From positions 6,626,001 through 6,690,000 of the forward strand of contig OY759218.1 in NCBI GenBank assembly GCA_963662175.1: a stretch of 64,000 nucleotides of DNA. Reading direction: 5' to 3'. Positions 18,440-29,587 of the stretch are shown here, piece by piece. Position numbers and translations under genes: made by a program. The notes under the pieces are model-generated. The model did no database searches and was not told where the DNA came from. It saw only the letters and a program-made list of their open reading frames with translations. The first letter of the stretch is position 1. The number at the start of each line of letters is the position of its first letter. The DNA is from Aradus depressus (Eukaryota > Arthropoda > Insecta > Hemiptera > Aradidae).

Positions 18440-19505
18440 AAGGCCTGGGAATTCGAAGGATATAGGTACATTTTTTTAGGTGCTCTTAATATTGAAATTC
18501 TGAAATCCCCTAAATAGCTTCTTAGAGCCCAAATACAGATACAAAATTTCATTTAAATCGAATAAAAGTTTCTACAAGAAAAATGGATATAAAAGAAAAC
18601 AAATAACCAGAATTTAGAAGTAGTGTTTCGTTAATAAAAGCTTTCATTTTTGTTTTTTTGGCAGAGGTCCTCCACTAATACCCTGTAATTACTTTCATTA
18701 AATATTTTTATTATTATCATCAATCTTTTTAGTTATATACTATGTATGTACTTTACTGATATTTGTCTAATTTATTTATATATATATATATATATTTTTT
18801 TTTTTGCATATTAAATTTCTTTCAATTTTTTCTTTTTTACAATCAATTTTTTTTTATTATCATTCTTTTTCAAACAACTATAATTCATTTAACAATTTTT
18901 ATTTTATTTCCTATTATTTATTTTACACTTAAGCAATAGGAGTACAATTAATTTTTTAATAAACTGCTAAAGTTGAGAAAAAAAGAAAAAAAAAACTCAT
19001 TAAATGCAAGTTTCTTTGAGTCTGTGCTCCTACACCACTCAGACGAGACATCTCAATTGATTCTATTGCCCCTCAGCCACTTTTTTTCATTTTGATTTGT
19101 AAAATAACTGTGCAATATTTGATTAATCAGTTGTTAATACAATAATTTTGTATTTATTTTGCTGTAATATTTTTTGTTAACAGTTTGGTCTGTTGTAGAC
19201 AGAAAGCGGAAGGAATTGTGCACCGAAATATCCTAAAAAAAGATTTATCTATCAAAAAATAATTAAAATTAAGAATATAAATAGTACTTTTTGTATTAGG
19301 AATTTGATATTCATGTATCTTCAATTATTTTTTTAAAAAACAAAAAAAATAAAAATGTTTATTATTCAACTCACATGTGTATGTAGGTATTCTGTGATTT
19401 AATATAGTTTGATGTATATAATTTATAAACTATTCTGATGTACACAATTGTATGACCTATACTATTATTGTTATGGTTTAACGGAAATAAATATTATTAG
19501 TATTA
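18440..19505 (+). mobile_element. Unclassified retroposon-like repeat, copy 1 of a direct pair
   Basis: It is similar throughout to 19600-20550. Shared blocks include TTCTACAAGAAAAATGGATA, GGCAGAGGTCCT, CGAAATATCCTAAAAAAAGA and TTTAACGGAAATAAATATTA. It ends with AATAAA and TATTATTA repeats, as a non-LTR 3' UTR would. No coding domain is visible. Confidence 0.55.
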
Positions 19506-19599
19506 TTATGTATATTGAACCTTTAAGAGGACATAACTTCTGATTGTTGCATTTGTTTCTATGCTGAATTAGCTCAGTTATTATGTTTGTGATGAATAG

Positions 19600-20550
19600 G
19601 AGGGATATACAAGTTTTTAGGTGCACCTAATAATATTGAATTTCTGGAATCCCTGAATTAGCTTCATAAAACCAGTGCAAATACATATGCTAAGTTTCAT
19701 TCAAATCGAAGAGCATTTTCTACAAGAAAAATGGATATACATTGAAAAAAAAATAAAAAAAATAACAATTTATAAACGTTGTGTTTCGTATATAAAAGCA
19801 TTCATTTATATTTTTTTGGCAGAGGTCCTGCATCAATATTATAAAATTTCTTTCATAATTGCTTTCATTATTATCATCAATTTTCTTAGTTACATACTAT
19901 TTATGAGGGCACCAGTAGCTCAGTGATATGCGTGCTTGTTTACTGAGCTCAAGATCGTGGGTTCGAAACCCGGCCGAGTCCCTTAGAGATGAAAAAACCT
20001 TGACCACGCCGTCCTTCGTATAGGACGTAACGCGATTGTCCCGAGCCTGTCCGATATAAGGTACTCGTTAAAAACCCGTACCCTCGGTGAATAAAAATGT
20101 AAGTTAGGCAAAATTTAGGACTCCCACAGTCCCAGGTAGTAGGCGATATGACCTCGTTGTTAAAGCCTAGGCATGAGTCACAGAAACTAACTACTTTTTA
20201 CTTCCCTGATATTTGTTTATTAATATAATAATTTTTTTTTTGCATATTTACGAGAATGGACCCGTGAACGCATCGAAATATCCTAAAAAAAGATTTCTCT
20301 ATAGAAATATAATTATAATTAAAAATATACATAGTATCTACCTGTTGTATTATGAATTTGATTTTCTTGTATCTTATATTATTTACATATATAATATATT
20401 TATATTATAATAAACAAAAAGAAGCAATTATTATTATAATTATTATTATTATTCATCTCATATGTGTTTATATTCTAAGATTTAATAATTTGTAAACTAT
20501 TTTGATGTATCCAATTACCATATTATAGTTTAACGGAAATAAATATTATT
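19600..20550 (+). mobile_element. Unclassified retroposon-like repeat, copy 2, split by a SINE
   Basis: Second copy of the sequence at 18440-19505 in the same orientation, interrupted by a SINE at 19908-20195. It ends in GGAAATAAATATTATTATG. Confidence 0.55.
19908..20195 (+). repeat. tRNA-derived SINE
   Basis: A box TAGCTCAGTGA at 19916-19926 and an intact B box GGTTCGAAACC at 19960-19970, then a body with deletions and a GCATGAGTCACAGAAACTAA end. It is inserted in the retroposon-like repeat. Confidence 0.85.
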
Positions 20551-20683
20551 ATGTTTGAACACTCAGGAGGACAAAACTTCTGCCCCAATCTTTCAACGCT
20601 GCATTAACTTGGTGAAAAGACGTCCGGCTGTGGAACTTAAACCTGCCAATAGAATGAATGTATCGACACGAAACTTTATTAGT

Positions 20684-21936
20684 TGGTTGGTTGGTTGGTT
20701 TATTTTGGGCGAACAACTGCTTCGGTTATTATCGCCCTATCTTGTTACATTCCTTACCCTAACTAAGCCAGCGAACTCTTAATGTAGTTGACCAGAACAG
20801 CCACGGTGGGATCCCACAGGGGGCCAGGGGGCCCAGAGGAAGGCCAAGCACAGGACCAAGGGCGACCAAGGAACAGGCAGGCCGGGCGGGGGGACAAAGA
20901 CAACGGCACCGCCGGGCCACTCACTCAAGTATATGAAGCATTTGGCTTAATCGTGAAGTTAATGGGACTTGAGGACGAGGGTGTGCATGTGAGGAAAGCC
21001 GACCACACCCTCCAAGTCCGGGACCGTTCCAGTCCAGAGGCCCCGGCGGCGCCGCTCCAGGCCCCCCCATCCAGCCAGCCGTGCACGCCAGCCACCCGAG
21101 GGCCCCATGCAGGACCCCCCATGGGCTGTTTAGGCCCCACTCAACTGGGGGAGCGACCTAAAAAAGGCAAATGATAGCAGACAGTAGAGCTCACATTTTT
21201 TGGTATAGCCCAGTTTCTTTTAAGAAATTAATGACTCTATCCAGGATGGAGGGGTTGTCCCCCAGCGCCTCCTCCAAGCTCCTCGGGACATCATTTTTTC
21301 TGAGAAAGTCTTCATAAAAGGAGCACTCCGAGAATATGTGGTATACACTCAGGGAGAGGTGGCAATGATTGCACCTGGGGGGCTGTTCTCTTGTGATCAG
21401 GTAAACGTGGGTGAGCCGCGTGTGCCCGATCCCCAGCCGGGCGATGGCCCCTTCCTCCTGTCTGCAGCTTCTTGTAGACGAACTCCAGGGCGATACCGAT
21501 TTCTTGATTTATTTGAGTTTGTTCGGGTTCACCTCCTCTCACATTTGCTCACAATGTATTTTTATTGTTAGGAGTGGGGGGCGTTTTACTTCGTTGGGGG
21601 TCAGTGGGGTTCTGCAAATCTCAGTCAGGTCATGGGCCGCGTTAGCAGCTTTATCAGCTCGCTCGTTCCCTGGGATTCCAACGTGGCTTGGCACCCAGAC
21701 GAAGACCACTCGTTTTCCAATTTCTCTCAGCATGGCGACATAGCGATGAACCTTGTAGACGGCATGATGGGGTGAGTACATGCGATCCTCACTTAGTGCA
21801 CTCCAGAGCCACGTCGGAATCCCAGGGAACGAGCGAGCTGATAAAGCTGCTAACGCGGCCCATGACCTGACTGAGATTTGCAGAACCCCTCTGACCCCCA
21901 ACAAAGTTAAACGCCCCCTACTCCTATTATATCCCC
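20684..21936 (-). mobile_element. R1/I-like LINE insertion, 5' truncated, with inverted 5' segment
   Basis: It is flanked by CTTTATTAGT at 20674-20683 and 21937-21946. The minus strand from about 21800 to 21195 encodes the second half of RNase H (MYSPHHAVYKVHRYV, WVPSHVGIPGNERADKAA) and a C-terminal tail ending in the stop at about 21195. A GC-rich 3' UTR and an (AACC)n tail at 20684-20703 follow. From about 21795 to 21936 a second copy of the WVPSHVGIPGNE region lies on the plus strand. Both halves share one target duplication, so this is one insertion. Frameshifts break the frame. Confidence 0.85.
20790..21175 (-). other. GC-rich 3' UTR of the LINE
   Basis: This stretch is strikingly GC-rich for the window and lies between the LINE stop codon and its tail. 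A 128-codon plus-strand frame over it is an antisense by-product of the base composition. Confidence 0.6.
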
Positions 21937-21949
21937 CTTTATTAGTGAG

Positions 21950-22789
21950 TCCAGATCATTCTAACGATGGCACTTATTGTTTTTTAGTCACTAAAAACTC
22001 TAATAACAGCCAATAGGTGAAGAGAAGGGGGGATTCAGGGGGGATGGTCTCAGTTAAAATAGTTAATTCATTAATTAACTACCTACATTATTTTTAGTTT
22101 TTCACCATGGGTGTTTTTTATTGCTCGTATTGTTCAATACATTTTTCTTATTAAATTGTATTTATTCATTCTGTAGACTTTCTTTATTCCTTTTTCTTTA
22201 CGTCAAAAAAAATAAAAAAAAATATATATAGATAAATGTTTCATGTTTATTAGATTTAATAGTTAAACATTTGAGGAACTTTAATTATGTAAAAGACAAA
22301 TTGAAAAAAGAGTGAATAAAGATTTTTTACTTCTCTACAAGTTTTATTTATTTATTTTAATACAAACACTGAGCAAAAATTCAATCATTGATTTGTTTCC
22401 ATAGATATCTGTTATACCAATTCTGTAATAATTGCAGTCAATAAAATGTTAATTAAAGGTGGAATTGTTTCTTATACAAATATAATAAAAATGACTAGAA
22501 GAACTGGTCCTGAAAATCCTTGATTTGGTCTACTAAGCAGAAATATATTAATTAATCGCGAATATATATTCAAGAGAACATTGATCACGCCAAGTAAGAT
22601 ATATGTATTACCTTTCTTAAAAGTCGACTTCACATTTGTGAAAAAACAGTTTAAATAGTTTTATATTACATTTATATATTATATTTATATATTAGAGCAA
22701 TTGAGGGGTTCTAGGGAATCTATAAGTGAACAAACAAATAGAAAGGTAACGTTGATGATTTTTTAATAGAGGAAATTAGGAAGGAAAAG
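21950..22789. other. No gene seen; family A scrap at about 22000-22080
   Basis: Apart from a short family A remnant (AATAACAGCC ... GGGGGGATGG), the region is AT-rich with no recognised element. Confidence 0.45.
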
Positions 22790-22794
22790 TCGTA

Positions 22795-23335
22795 TGTGAA
22801 TCACCGGCAATGTACTTCCCCACAACAAATTAATCAATTAAATTTTCAACAAATAGGGCTAATAATAAATAGTTGGCTTGGGCTTCTAAATCCTCATTCT
22901 AAATTGTAAGTCGATAAATTCATTACATCGGCAGCTGAGATTTTTGAGTTGAGCCTCCCTCTGATCCCCTCCTTCCCTTTGACATAATCCGCTGAAAATT
23001 AATAACTGTCGTTCTTATGGGGTTTTGAAACTACATATGAAATTTTGTGTCGATACTTTGTCGATAACGGCAGTTATAAAAGTTTTTGTATTAAGCCTCC
23101 TCCTTCCCTTTGGCCGATTTGGCTGATACTCAATAGGTGTCGTTTTATGGGTTTCTGGATATACGGATACATTCATTCTATCGGAATTTATCATGTTCAC
23201 ACACTGAGAACCTTTTTTTTTTTTTCATTTTTGGAATCAGGACGTCGGGAAACATGAAATTCTCGTGAAAACTCAACTTCGAATTTCTCACCGATTACAT
23301 AACTTTCCCTATACTTTGTAAAGGTGGAGAAGACC
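22795..23335 (-). repeat. Family A repeat, near full length (about 540 bp)
   Basis: It starts with the tail hairpin GTGAATCACCGGC and TACTTCCCCAC, passes through three modules with ATTCATT and CGGCAG blocks, a T-run, and a hairpin relic CTTTCCCTATACTTTGTAAAG. It shows the family's overall organisation well. Confidence 0.8.
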
Positions 23336-23372
23336 GAGAAGCGGATGATTGACCCTATGAAACTTAAATATC

Positions 23373-23587
23373 TGAAAAATGCCCTTAAAGACAGTTTTAT
23401 GATAGTTAAGGGCTGAGGTTAGATTCAACCCGCATCATTTAGAAACCATCCAATCCAATGTATCGTTGTAACGTCTGTCAAGATAACAGATGTTAACACA
23501 ATCAATCCCATTGGACGGTAGCTTAATGATGCGGGTTGAGTCCTCTTAACTGTCACGTCCTAACTATCGTAAAACAAAATCTTTCAG
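23373..23587. mobile_element. Foldback element, about 215 bp
   Basis: The left arm (23373-23460) and right arm (23509-23587) are inverted copies containing CAACCCGCATCATT, TTATGATAGTTA or its counterpart, and TCTGAAA/TTTCAGA ends. The spacer holds a smaller inverted repeat, TAACGTCTGT and ACAGATGTTA. There is no coding capacity. Confidence 0.75.
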
Positions 23588-23914
23588 ACATCTTGTTTTT
23601 AATTCTTAAAAATATCGGGTTTTGTATGTAAAACCTTGGGAACGAAAAATATCGAAAAAATACGAAGAAAATGTGAACGACATCTCCCCGATAATTTTGT
23701 TATGCATCCATTAATTTATATCTTTCCAGCTATATCCAGTATAGTTAATAACTCGATGTTGTGTTTTCGCAGCTAAAGAGTGTCTCCACTGGGTGATTTT
23801 TCCCCTTTTGACATTCTGACTAAATTTTATAAATGGATCCAGAAACCAATACGACAAATCGGTCATATTTTTTTCTCCAATATGTTTCTTTTTAAGTTGA
23901 AAAACTTTTTTTTG

Positions 23915-24165
23915 AAGTACTGTCAGTAACTCAGAAGTAGCGTGCTTGCCTAGTGAGATCGTGGGTTCGTAACACGGCCGAGCCCTTAGGTTTTGACTTG
24001 ATAGGTAAAAAAATCTTGAGCACATCTTCCTTCGGATGGGACGTTAAGCGATCGTCCCGAGCCTGTACGTCAGGTACTCATTAAAGATCCTTATCCTAGA
24101 TAATTAAACCTGGGTAGGCAGCATTTAGGATTCCCATTATTGTAGTCAGGCTCATGTGCACAATA
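23915..24165 (+). repeat. tRNA-derived SINE, degenerate
   Basis: AACTCAGAAG and GGTTCGTAACACGGCCGAG mark the head. GGGACGTTAAGCGATCGTCC marks the body. The 3' end is missing. Confidence 0.8.
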
Positions 24166-24224
24166 TTGGTTTTGTCTAAAAGCATCGATGTAATTATTGT
24201 TTCTTCAATACTCTTTTATCAACA

Positions 24225-25300
24225 TTATTACCTTCTTATACCTATAGTTTAAGAAAGTTTTGTAATCGTACGAAAATCCAAGATGGAGTTTTCAACAGAT
24301 TTTCACAATTCAAGGTCCCCTGAACACGTTTCGACCATTTTCATGACGATGTCTGTCTGTGTTGTGTATGTGATTGGAACTTTGTGAGCACTCTAAACGA
24401 CTGTAGCTATAATGAACTTGAAATTTGAAAGGAAGATGTCACATGTGCTTACTTAAATCTGATTAGATGTTGGCCGAAGTCAGACGAAAATGAAGACCAC
24501 GTTACTTCGGTGTATCGGTACATTTTACAAGGTACCGCTTATATTTATCATCTCTTCACATAAAGGTTGTAAAGAAAACTGAGACACATTTTATATGAAA
24601 CACATTTTGCGGGATACATGCTGAAAACCGTCCAGAAATTTCGTTTTGAAACTCATTTATTTTGACCGATTTGCGTAAAAACGGTTAGCCCTATCGAAAA
24701 ATTGTCTCTTACCAAAAATGTTCCTTATTAAATTATCAATCGCTAAATTGTTCTCAGATTTGAGCTAAGACCAACATGACCAAAGTCAACGAAAGGAAAA
24801 TAAATGGTGCCTACGTACAATAACCGTCCAAAAATGTTTTTAAATTCATTTTTTTAGATGTTTGCTTGATTTACGCGAAAGCCCATCGTCCTATCGAAAA
24901 ATTGTTTTTCACCAAAAATGTTCCTTATTAAAATTCCAACCAACAAAATTCCCTGTAAATTTGAGATAGAACCAAAATAAACAAAGTTATAACCTCATTA
25001 CCTCAAAGAACGAACAATACATTTTCTTAGGAAATATTTCTAAATAGTGTTCAAATTGAAATGCATAGCAACGAATTTTAAAATATGGTTTCATTAGTAG
25101 ACTTCTCCCTCCTCCTGCGGGTATAAGAAAGTCACTTTCAGAATTACGCAGTACAATGAAACAAAAAACCGCTGACGCCAATACATTACTTTTATATACC
25201 CAGTAAAACGAGTGTGAAATGAATTTGAGAGGAGGATGCGAGAGGAAGTGTGATCTGTACAAAAGTCCTGTAATGACCAAATCATTTTTTAATATAGGTA
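24225..25300 (+). repeat. Family B repeat, longest copy
   Basis: It starts with the hairpin ACCTTCTTA ... TAAGAAAGT and GTAATCGTACGAAAA, runs through an internal duplication of the CCATCGTCCTATCGAAAAATTG-type module (about 24660 and 24890), and ends with the tail module GATCTGTAC and CCTGTAATGACC. No coding domain; frames are short. Confidence 0.7.
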
Positions 25301-25914
25301 ACTTATCCATATCTATAGTAAATTTAGATATTTCAAATAAATATTTTCCCATGAAAAAATTTACATTCTTGTAAAAGGGTCCAAGTCACTGTATGTGTAA
25401 TATATAATTTCTTACTATACACGGGATAATATGGGAGGTCAGCGGCTCTATACTCTACACTGGTTAATAAAAGTCTCTATGATTTATGATATTGGTTTGA
25501 TGAAAAAAGAAAAATGCATTTTCCGGGCTGTCATTATATACATTCCATGGGGCACAATATGAATTCCTGTGTTCCTATGAACGGCAGATTTGTGCCCATC
25601 CATCCGAGAGATATTAGAGTAGTGGGTATCAAAGTAACAGATCCCCTTCTCTCAAACAAAATTATATCTCTAGAATCAGACCGCCCCTAACTAATGAAAA
25701 TTCAGAGTTGACTTCAATGCACACCCCTCCATTACATCCGGTATTACATAAGATCAATATCATTTACAGTTAATATATAATTTCTGGGTTTCCATATTGA
25801 TACACAATTAATATAGGCTAAATACACGTCAATCATGCGTAAGGAACTGTATTCCGTGTGTTACTTACTTCGAAATTTTAAAAATATCGTAACAAAGGAA
25901 ACAATTACATTATA
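25301..25914. other. No gene seen
   Basis: Mixed-composition sequence without recognised repeat or domain. Confidence 0.4.
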
Positions 25915-26882
25915 CAGTATAACTTCGTTATAACGCTCTTCTAGGGACAGAAGAAAACGAGCGCTATAGCCGGGAAAGCGCTATTCCCGGGAAAAAATAA
26001 AACGGCTAAAAATGGACAATATTTATTTCAAAATGTACAAAATAGTATGTAAATAGATAGACAAATGAAGAATTAAAAATATATATATAAACAGGACGTA
26101 AGTAGGTATGTATAAAGAATTAAAACTACATACTTAAATACATCGTATGTATTACTTGTTAGATGGCCCCGGCTTAAAATATCCATCTATTCTTTTTTGT
26201 TCAACACGAACTAAGCTTTTTTTAAAAATAGCGTTTTCTAATTGAATGATATTTTTGAAAGTTTCGTCTTCTACTTCCGTATTGCAGACAAAAAATGTAC
26301 GAATCGTCTTTAATGTATCCAAAACATCGATTATTTTCAGCTGTGTTATTTTGGATGATTCTGTTATGTAGATCGATAAAACTCTTTTATTAAGTAATTA
26401 ATTTTTTTCTTTTATTGAAAATGATTTTTGCGATATTTTATACGATGTTAACAGGACCGAGGAAGACAAAATACTGAAAGGAAAATTAGATTCGTATTGT
26501 AAAAGCACAAGTTAATTGAATTCGTGGAAACATTTTGTAGGGGAGAGAGAAAATTCATAGAAATTATTTTCACAGAATCCATAAGATCATGGCACATGTT
26601 CCTTTCCTGGTTTTAATTTGATTATATACTTAATTTATTTTTGTGTACACAAATTTAATTTAATTTTGACATAATATAATCTAATCCCTACTTTTTAAAA
26701 TGAAAATGTCGTTAGAAAAAATGTGTTAAATCCTTCCAACGGAGCGTTATAAACAGGAAGTCGGAGCGTTACAACGAATAAACTTTCATTGGAAAATTCC
26801 CCACTGGGACTGGGGCCCAGGAAAATGAGCGTTATATCCGGGATATTGTTATAAACGGTAGGGTTATAACGAAGTTTTACTG
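25915..26882 (-). mobile_element. pogo/Tigger-type element, internally deleted
   Basis: The ends CAGTATAACTTCGTTATAAC and GTTATAACGAAGTTTTACTG are imperfect terminal inverted repeats, flanked by TA on both sides (25913-25914 and 26883-26884). This is the pogo target. The minus strand still encodes the C-terminal end of a Tigger-like transposase. The HTH and DDE core are not recognisable. Confidence 0.85.
26152..26340 (-). pseudogene. Tigger-like transposase, C-terminal remnant
   Basis: The minus-strand frame reads IIDVLDTLKTIRTFF, then V-E-D-E-T-F-K-N-I-I-Q-L-E-N-A-I, and ends KRIDGYFKPGPSNK at the TAA at 26152. The L-E/D-x-L-x-x-I-R-T-F/Y-F and terminal I-x-x-Y/F-F pattern is that of the C-terminal tail of Tigger/jerky-type transposases. 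The upstream coding region is lost. Confidence 0.7.
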
Positions 26883-26889
26883 TATTATG

Positions 26890-27487
26890 CATATTTCCGT
26901 TTTATAATTTATTACTTTTTTGGATGGCTTCTAGCTCTAGTGTTAATATTTTCAGACTTTAAAAGAAAGCATTAAGAATAATAAATGAAAAAACAAGGTA
27001 CAGAGAGATATTTAATAAACGTAAAATCTTGCCATTACCTGCAGTGCCAGGTCCTGCACTGGTTATATTTGAAACATTGCGACTTTTCAGAATTACTGTT
27101 AGTTTTCCGACCCCCTGATTTCAAAAAAATTTAAAAAAAATCTGTCTATGTGTGAACTAACAGTGACATCTGCCGATGTAATGCATTTTTATCGACATGA
27201 AATTATATATTTACATTCAAAACCCCGTCGGCACTTGTTAATTCATTAGAAAAAATATAATTATTTTCCCTCTTAACAATACTAGTCATGATTATGATAC
27301 AAGGAAAAAAGAAGAATATCGAATAATTACACATTGTTCCTCTTTTTTTGAAAAAAGTACAACACATAAAGTAATCCACTTATTTAATGCTCTTCTCCAC
27401 TTATTGAAATCAACACAATAAAAAATAATTTAAATTCAACTAAAAATGTTTAAGTTAGAAGAAGAATAAAAATTCGGAAACGGAATT
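26890..27487. other. No gene seen; family A fragment at 27098-27245
   Basis: A plus-oriented family A scrap carries CCGACCCCCTGATTTCAAA and GCCGATGTAATGCA. The rest is AT-rich spacer. Confidence 0.5.
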
Positions 27488-27715
27488 TTTTACTTCCCCA
27501 GGTATACGAAGTAAAGAGGAAATTGTATAATCAGTCCGAAATTCGATGCTGTGTTTTCACCGGAATTTCATGTTTTTCGACACCCTGATTTCAAAAATTA
27601 AAAAAAAAAACTAAATACTGATTTTTAGCCCAAATGGTCGATAGTATTTGGAGAGCAAAAAATTGACTAATTTGTGTTGGGGAAGTAAATTGCCGGTTAT
27701 TCATCGACGACTTTT
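27488..27715 (+). repeat. Family A repeat, short form with both ends
   Basis: TACTTCCCCAGGTATACGAAG at the left and GGGGAAGTAAATTGCCGG at the right, only about 228 bp apart. It is an internally deleted copy that keeps both termini. Confidence 0.8.
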
Positions 27716-28314
27716 TTTAATTCTGGAGGTAGCTGCACAATGTTTAAAAAATATATATTGGGTTTGGAAAGATGAACAATTTAAATAAAATAAATTAGAA
27801 ACAATTCGATATGGTAGCACACACAAATGTATCAAATTGTTAAGACAGATAAGCTTTATTGCACCAAAGAATATAAGCTTTATGGCAATGAATAGGGTTC
27901 TTTACATAATACATATTCTTATAGTTACATTCATACATTCGATAAAGAATAATAAGAATTAGTAAATAACATAGGAAATATGAAATGTACCATTCAGAAA
28001 AAAAAGATAATAGTAACAAATAAGTAAAAAAAAATAGTAACTAAATAAAAGATACAAATAATATGAAAAAAATAATTATGGACATTTAATATAAAAAAGA
28101 AAGAAATTGTGCAAATAATTATGCAACAAAAACAATTGAAAAATATATAAAACAAAATAAGACCTTTGCAAAGAGATACATTGTAAAATAGTAAGAGCCA
28201 TAGAAGAAACTGATATCTATATAAAAATAACTTTCTGGAACTATATTATAGTTAGACAAAACAGTAGTTTTTTGACTTAAGTATTTAATATAGTCAGAAA
28301 TATAAGTGATATGT
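27716..28314. other. No gene seen
   Basis: Strongly A-rich. TAAGCTTTATTGCACCAAAG near 27850, read on the minus strand, looks like a LINE 3' end with AATAAAGC, but no coding part is recognisable. Confidence 0.4.
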
Positions 28315-28510
28315 TGTAAAATGTACTTATACCTAAAGTAAAGTGGTCTTAATTTTCATCCAATTTTGGCCAAAATTTAATCAGATCTAAATTAGCACAT
28401 GTAACATCTTAATTTCAAATTCTTTGCTACAATACATTTTGAGTTAGAGCGCTCATAAACACTTCTTCGTCAAAATTATCAAAATATTTTCAGGGGACCT
28501 AGGAACATGC
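28315..28510 (-). repeat. Family B repeat fragment
   Basis: TAAAGTGGTCTTAATTTTCA, a TCAAATT segment, GAGCGCTC and CAGGGGACCT match the first part of family B in reverse. Confidence 0.65.
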
Positions 28511-28734
28511 AATAGTTTCTAATACGTTTGTAATAGTTTCTTACACTAAAGGTATTAGTGGGCCATTTTTGGAAATTGTAGAATTACTAAACGTTTTGTT
28601 TAGGTATTACATTTGTGAATTATGGTTGACTACTATGGCTACTATTATTATTAGTTCCACTCATTAAAACTAATTTGAGTATATTAAAATACTAGTTGAC
28701 TACCTATAGGAAAAGTAAAAAATAAAAAAAAATG

Positions 28735-28975
28735 CATGTTTAAAAAAAAAAATTGCCTATTTCACAAAATATTTATAAAATATGGGAGGACTTGATCTCG
28801 AAATCAATATTGCTACGATCTTCAGCCACAACTTAACAAATACTAAATGGAAGTTCAACAAGTTTATAATCCTAATTGTCCCTTGTCCACCCCCTACGGC
28901 GCTTTTCACTGTCCCTCCTGTACAGTAAGATCTTGAAAACATGGAAAACATAAAAAATAAATTGAAATCTTAATA
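28735..28975 (-). repeat. Penelope terminal-repeat-like fragment
   Basis: It is similar to 38312-38522. TTGCCTATTTCACAAAATAT and ATCTTCAGCCACAACTTAAC are shared. On the minus strand the latter reads GGCTGAAGAT, the start of a hammerhead-like core. Confidence 0.5.
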
Positions 28976-29105
28976 ATAACTATAAGTCCTACTTTGTATA
29001 TTTAATCATTTTTATAACTTAAAAAAAAAATAAAAGTCTGAGAATGGTGTAACAACCGAAAGCGCACACCCTAAATATACATCTTGTGTGGGAAAGGACT
29101 ATATA

Positions 29106-29396
29106 CAGGGTGTCCTTTTTAGATGGCCCGGCTGTATTTCTCTTAAACCGATAGCGTTATAAAAAAAATAAAAAATACGTATTTAATATTTTTTAGTCTA
29201 GTTTGATATTTCGAGTTGTTTTTGAAAAAAAAATTGTACGGGGTACCCCAGGACCAATACAACTTTAGAATTTCAAATAGGACCCTATACCTTCCGATAC
29301 ATCATTTTAAAGGATTTGTTACGCTGAAATCAATGGTGCAACCCGATTTTAAATTGGTCAAAAAATTATAAAGTTATGATTCAAAATTTAAAAAAA
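29106..29396. repeat. mariner-like terminal inverted repeat, 5' copy
   Basis: About 291 bp, inverted counterpart of 30473-30763. It includes GGGGTACCCCAGGACCAATA and the AAATTGGTCAAAAAATTATA block. Confidence 0.9.
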
Positions 29397-29587
29397 AAAA
29401 CACATTTATTTTGTTTCGGTATTAATTCCAATAAACCGAATTTGCTTCCTAATTTTAATAAAAACGTTAAATTGCTTTTATTGTTTACATTCACTGTCAT
29501 TGTTTACCCAAATGGTCTTATGAAAGGGAATTTTAATTCCTGGAAATAAACAACTTTTACAACAGTATCTACTTCCTTTCATTCAGT

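Noticed and set aside
19908..19985. tRNA gene from intact A and B boxes
   Set aside because: The same head occurs with the same non-tRNA body in many copies, and the cloverleaf does not close. It is a SINE head.
20788..21174. 128-codon GC-rich open frame
   Set aside because: It is antisense to the 3' UTR of a LINE, has low-complexity composition and no domain.
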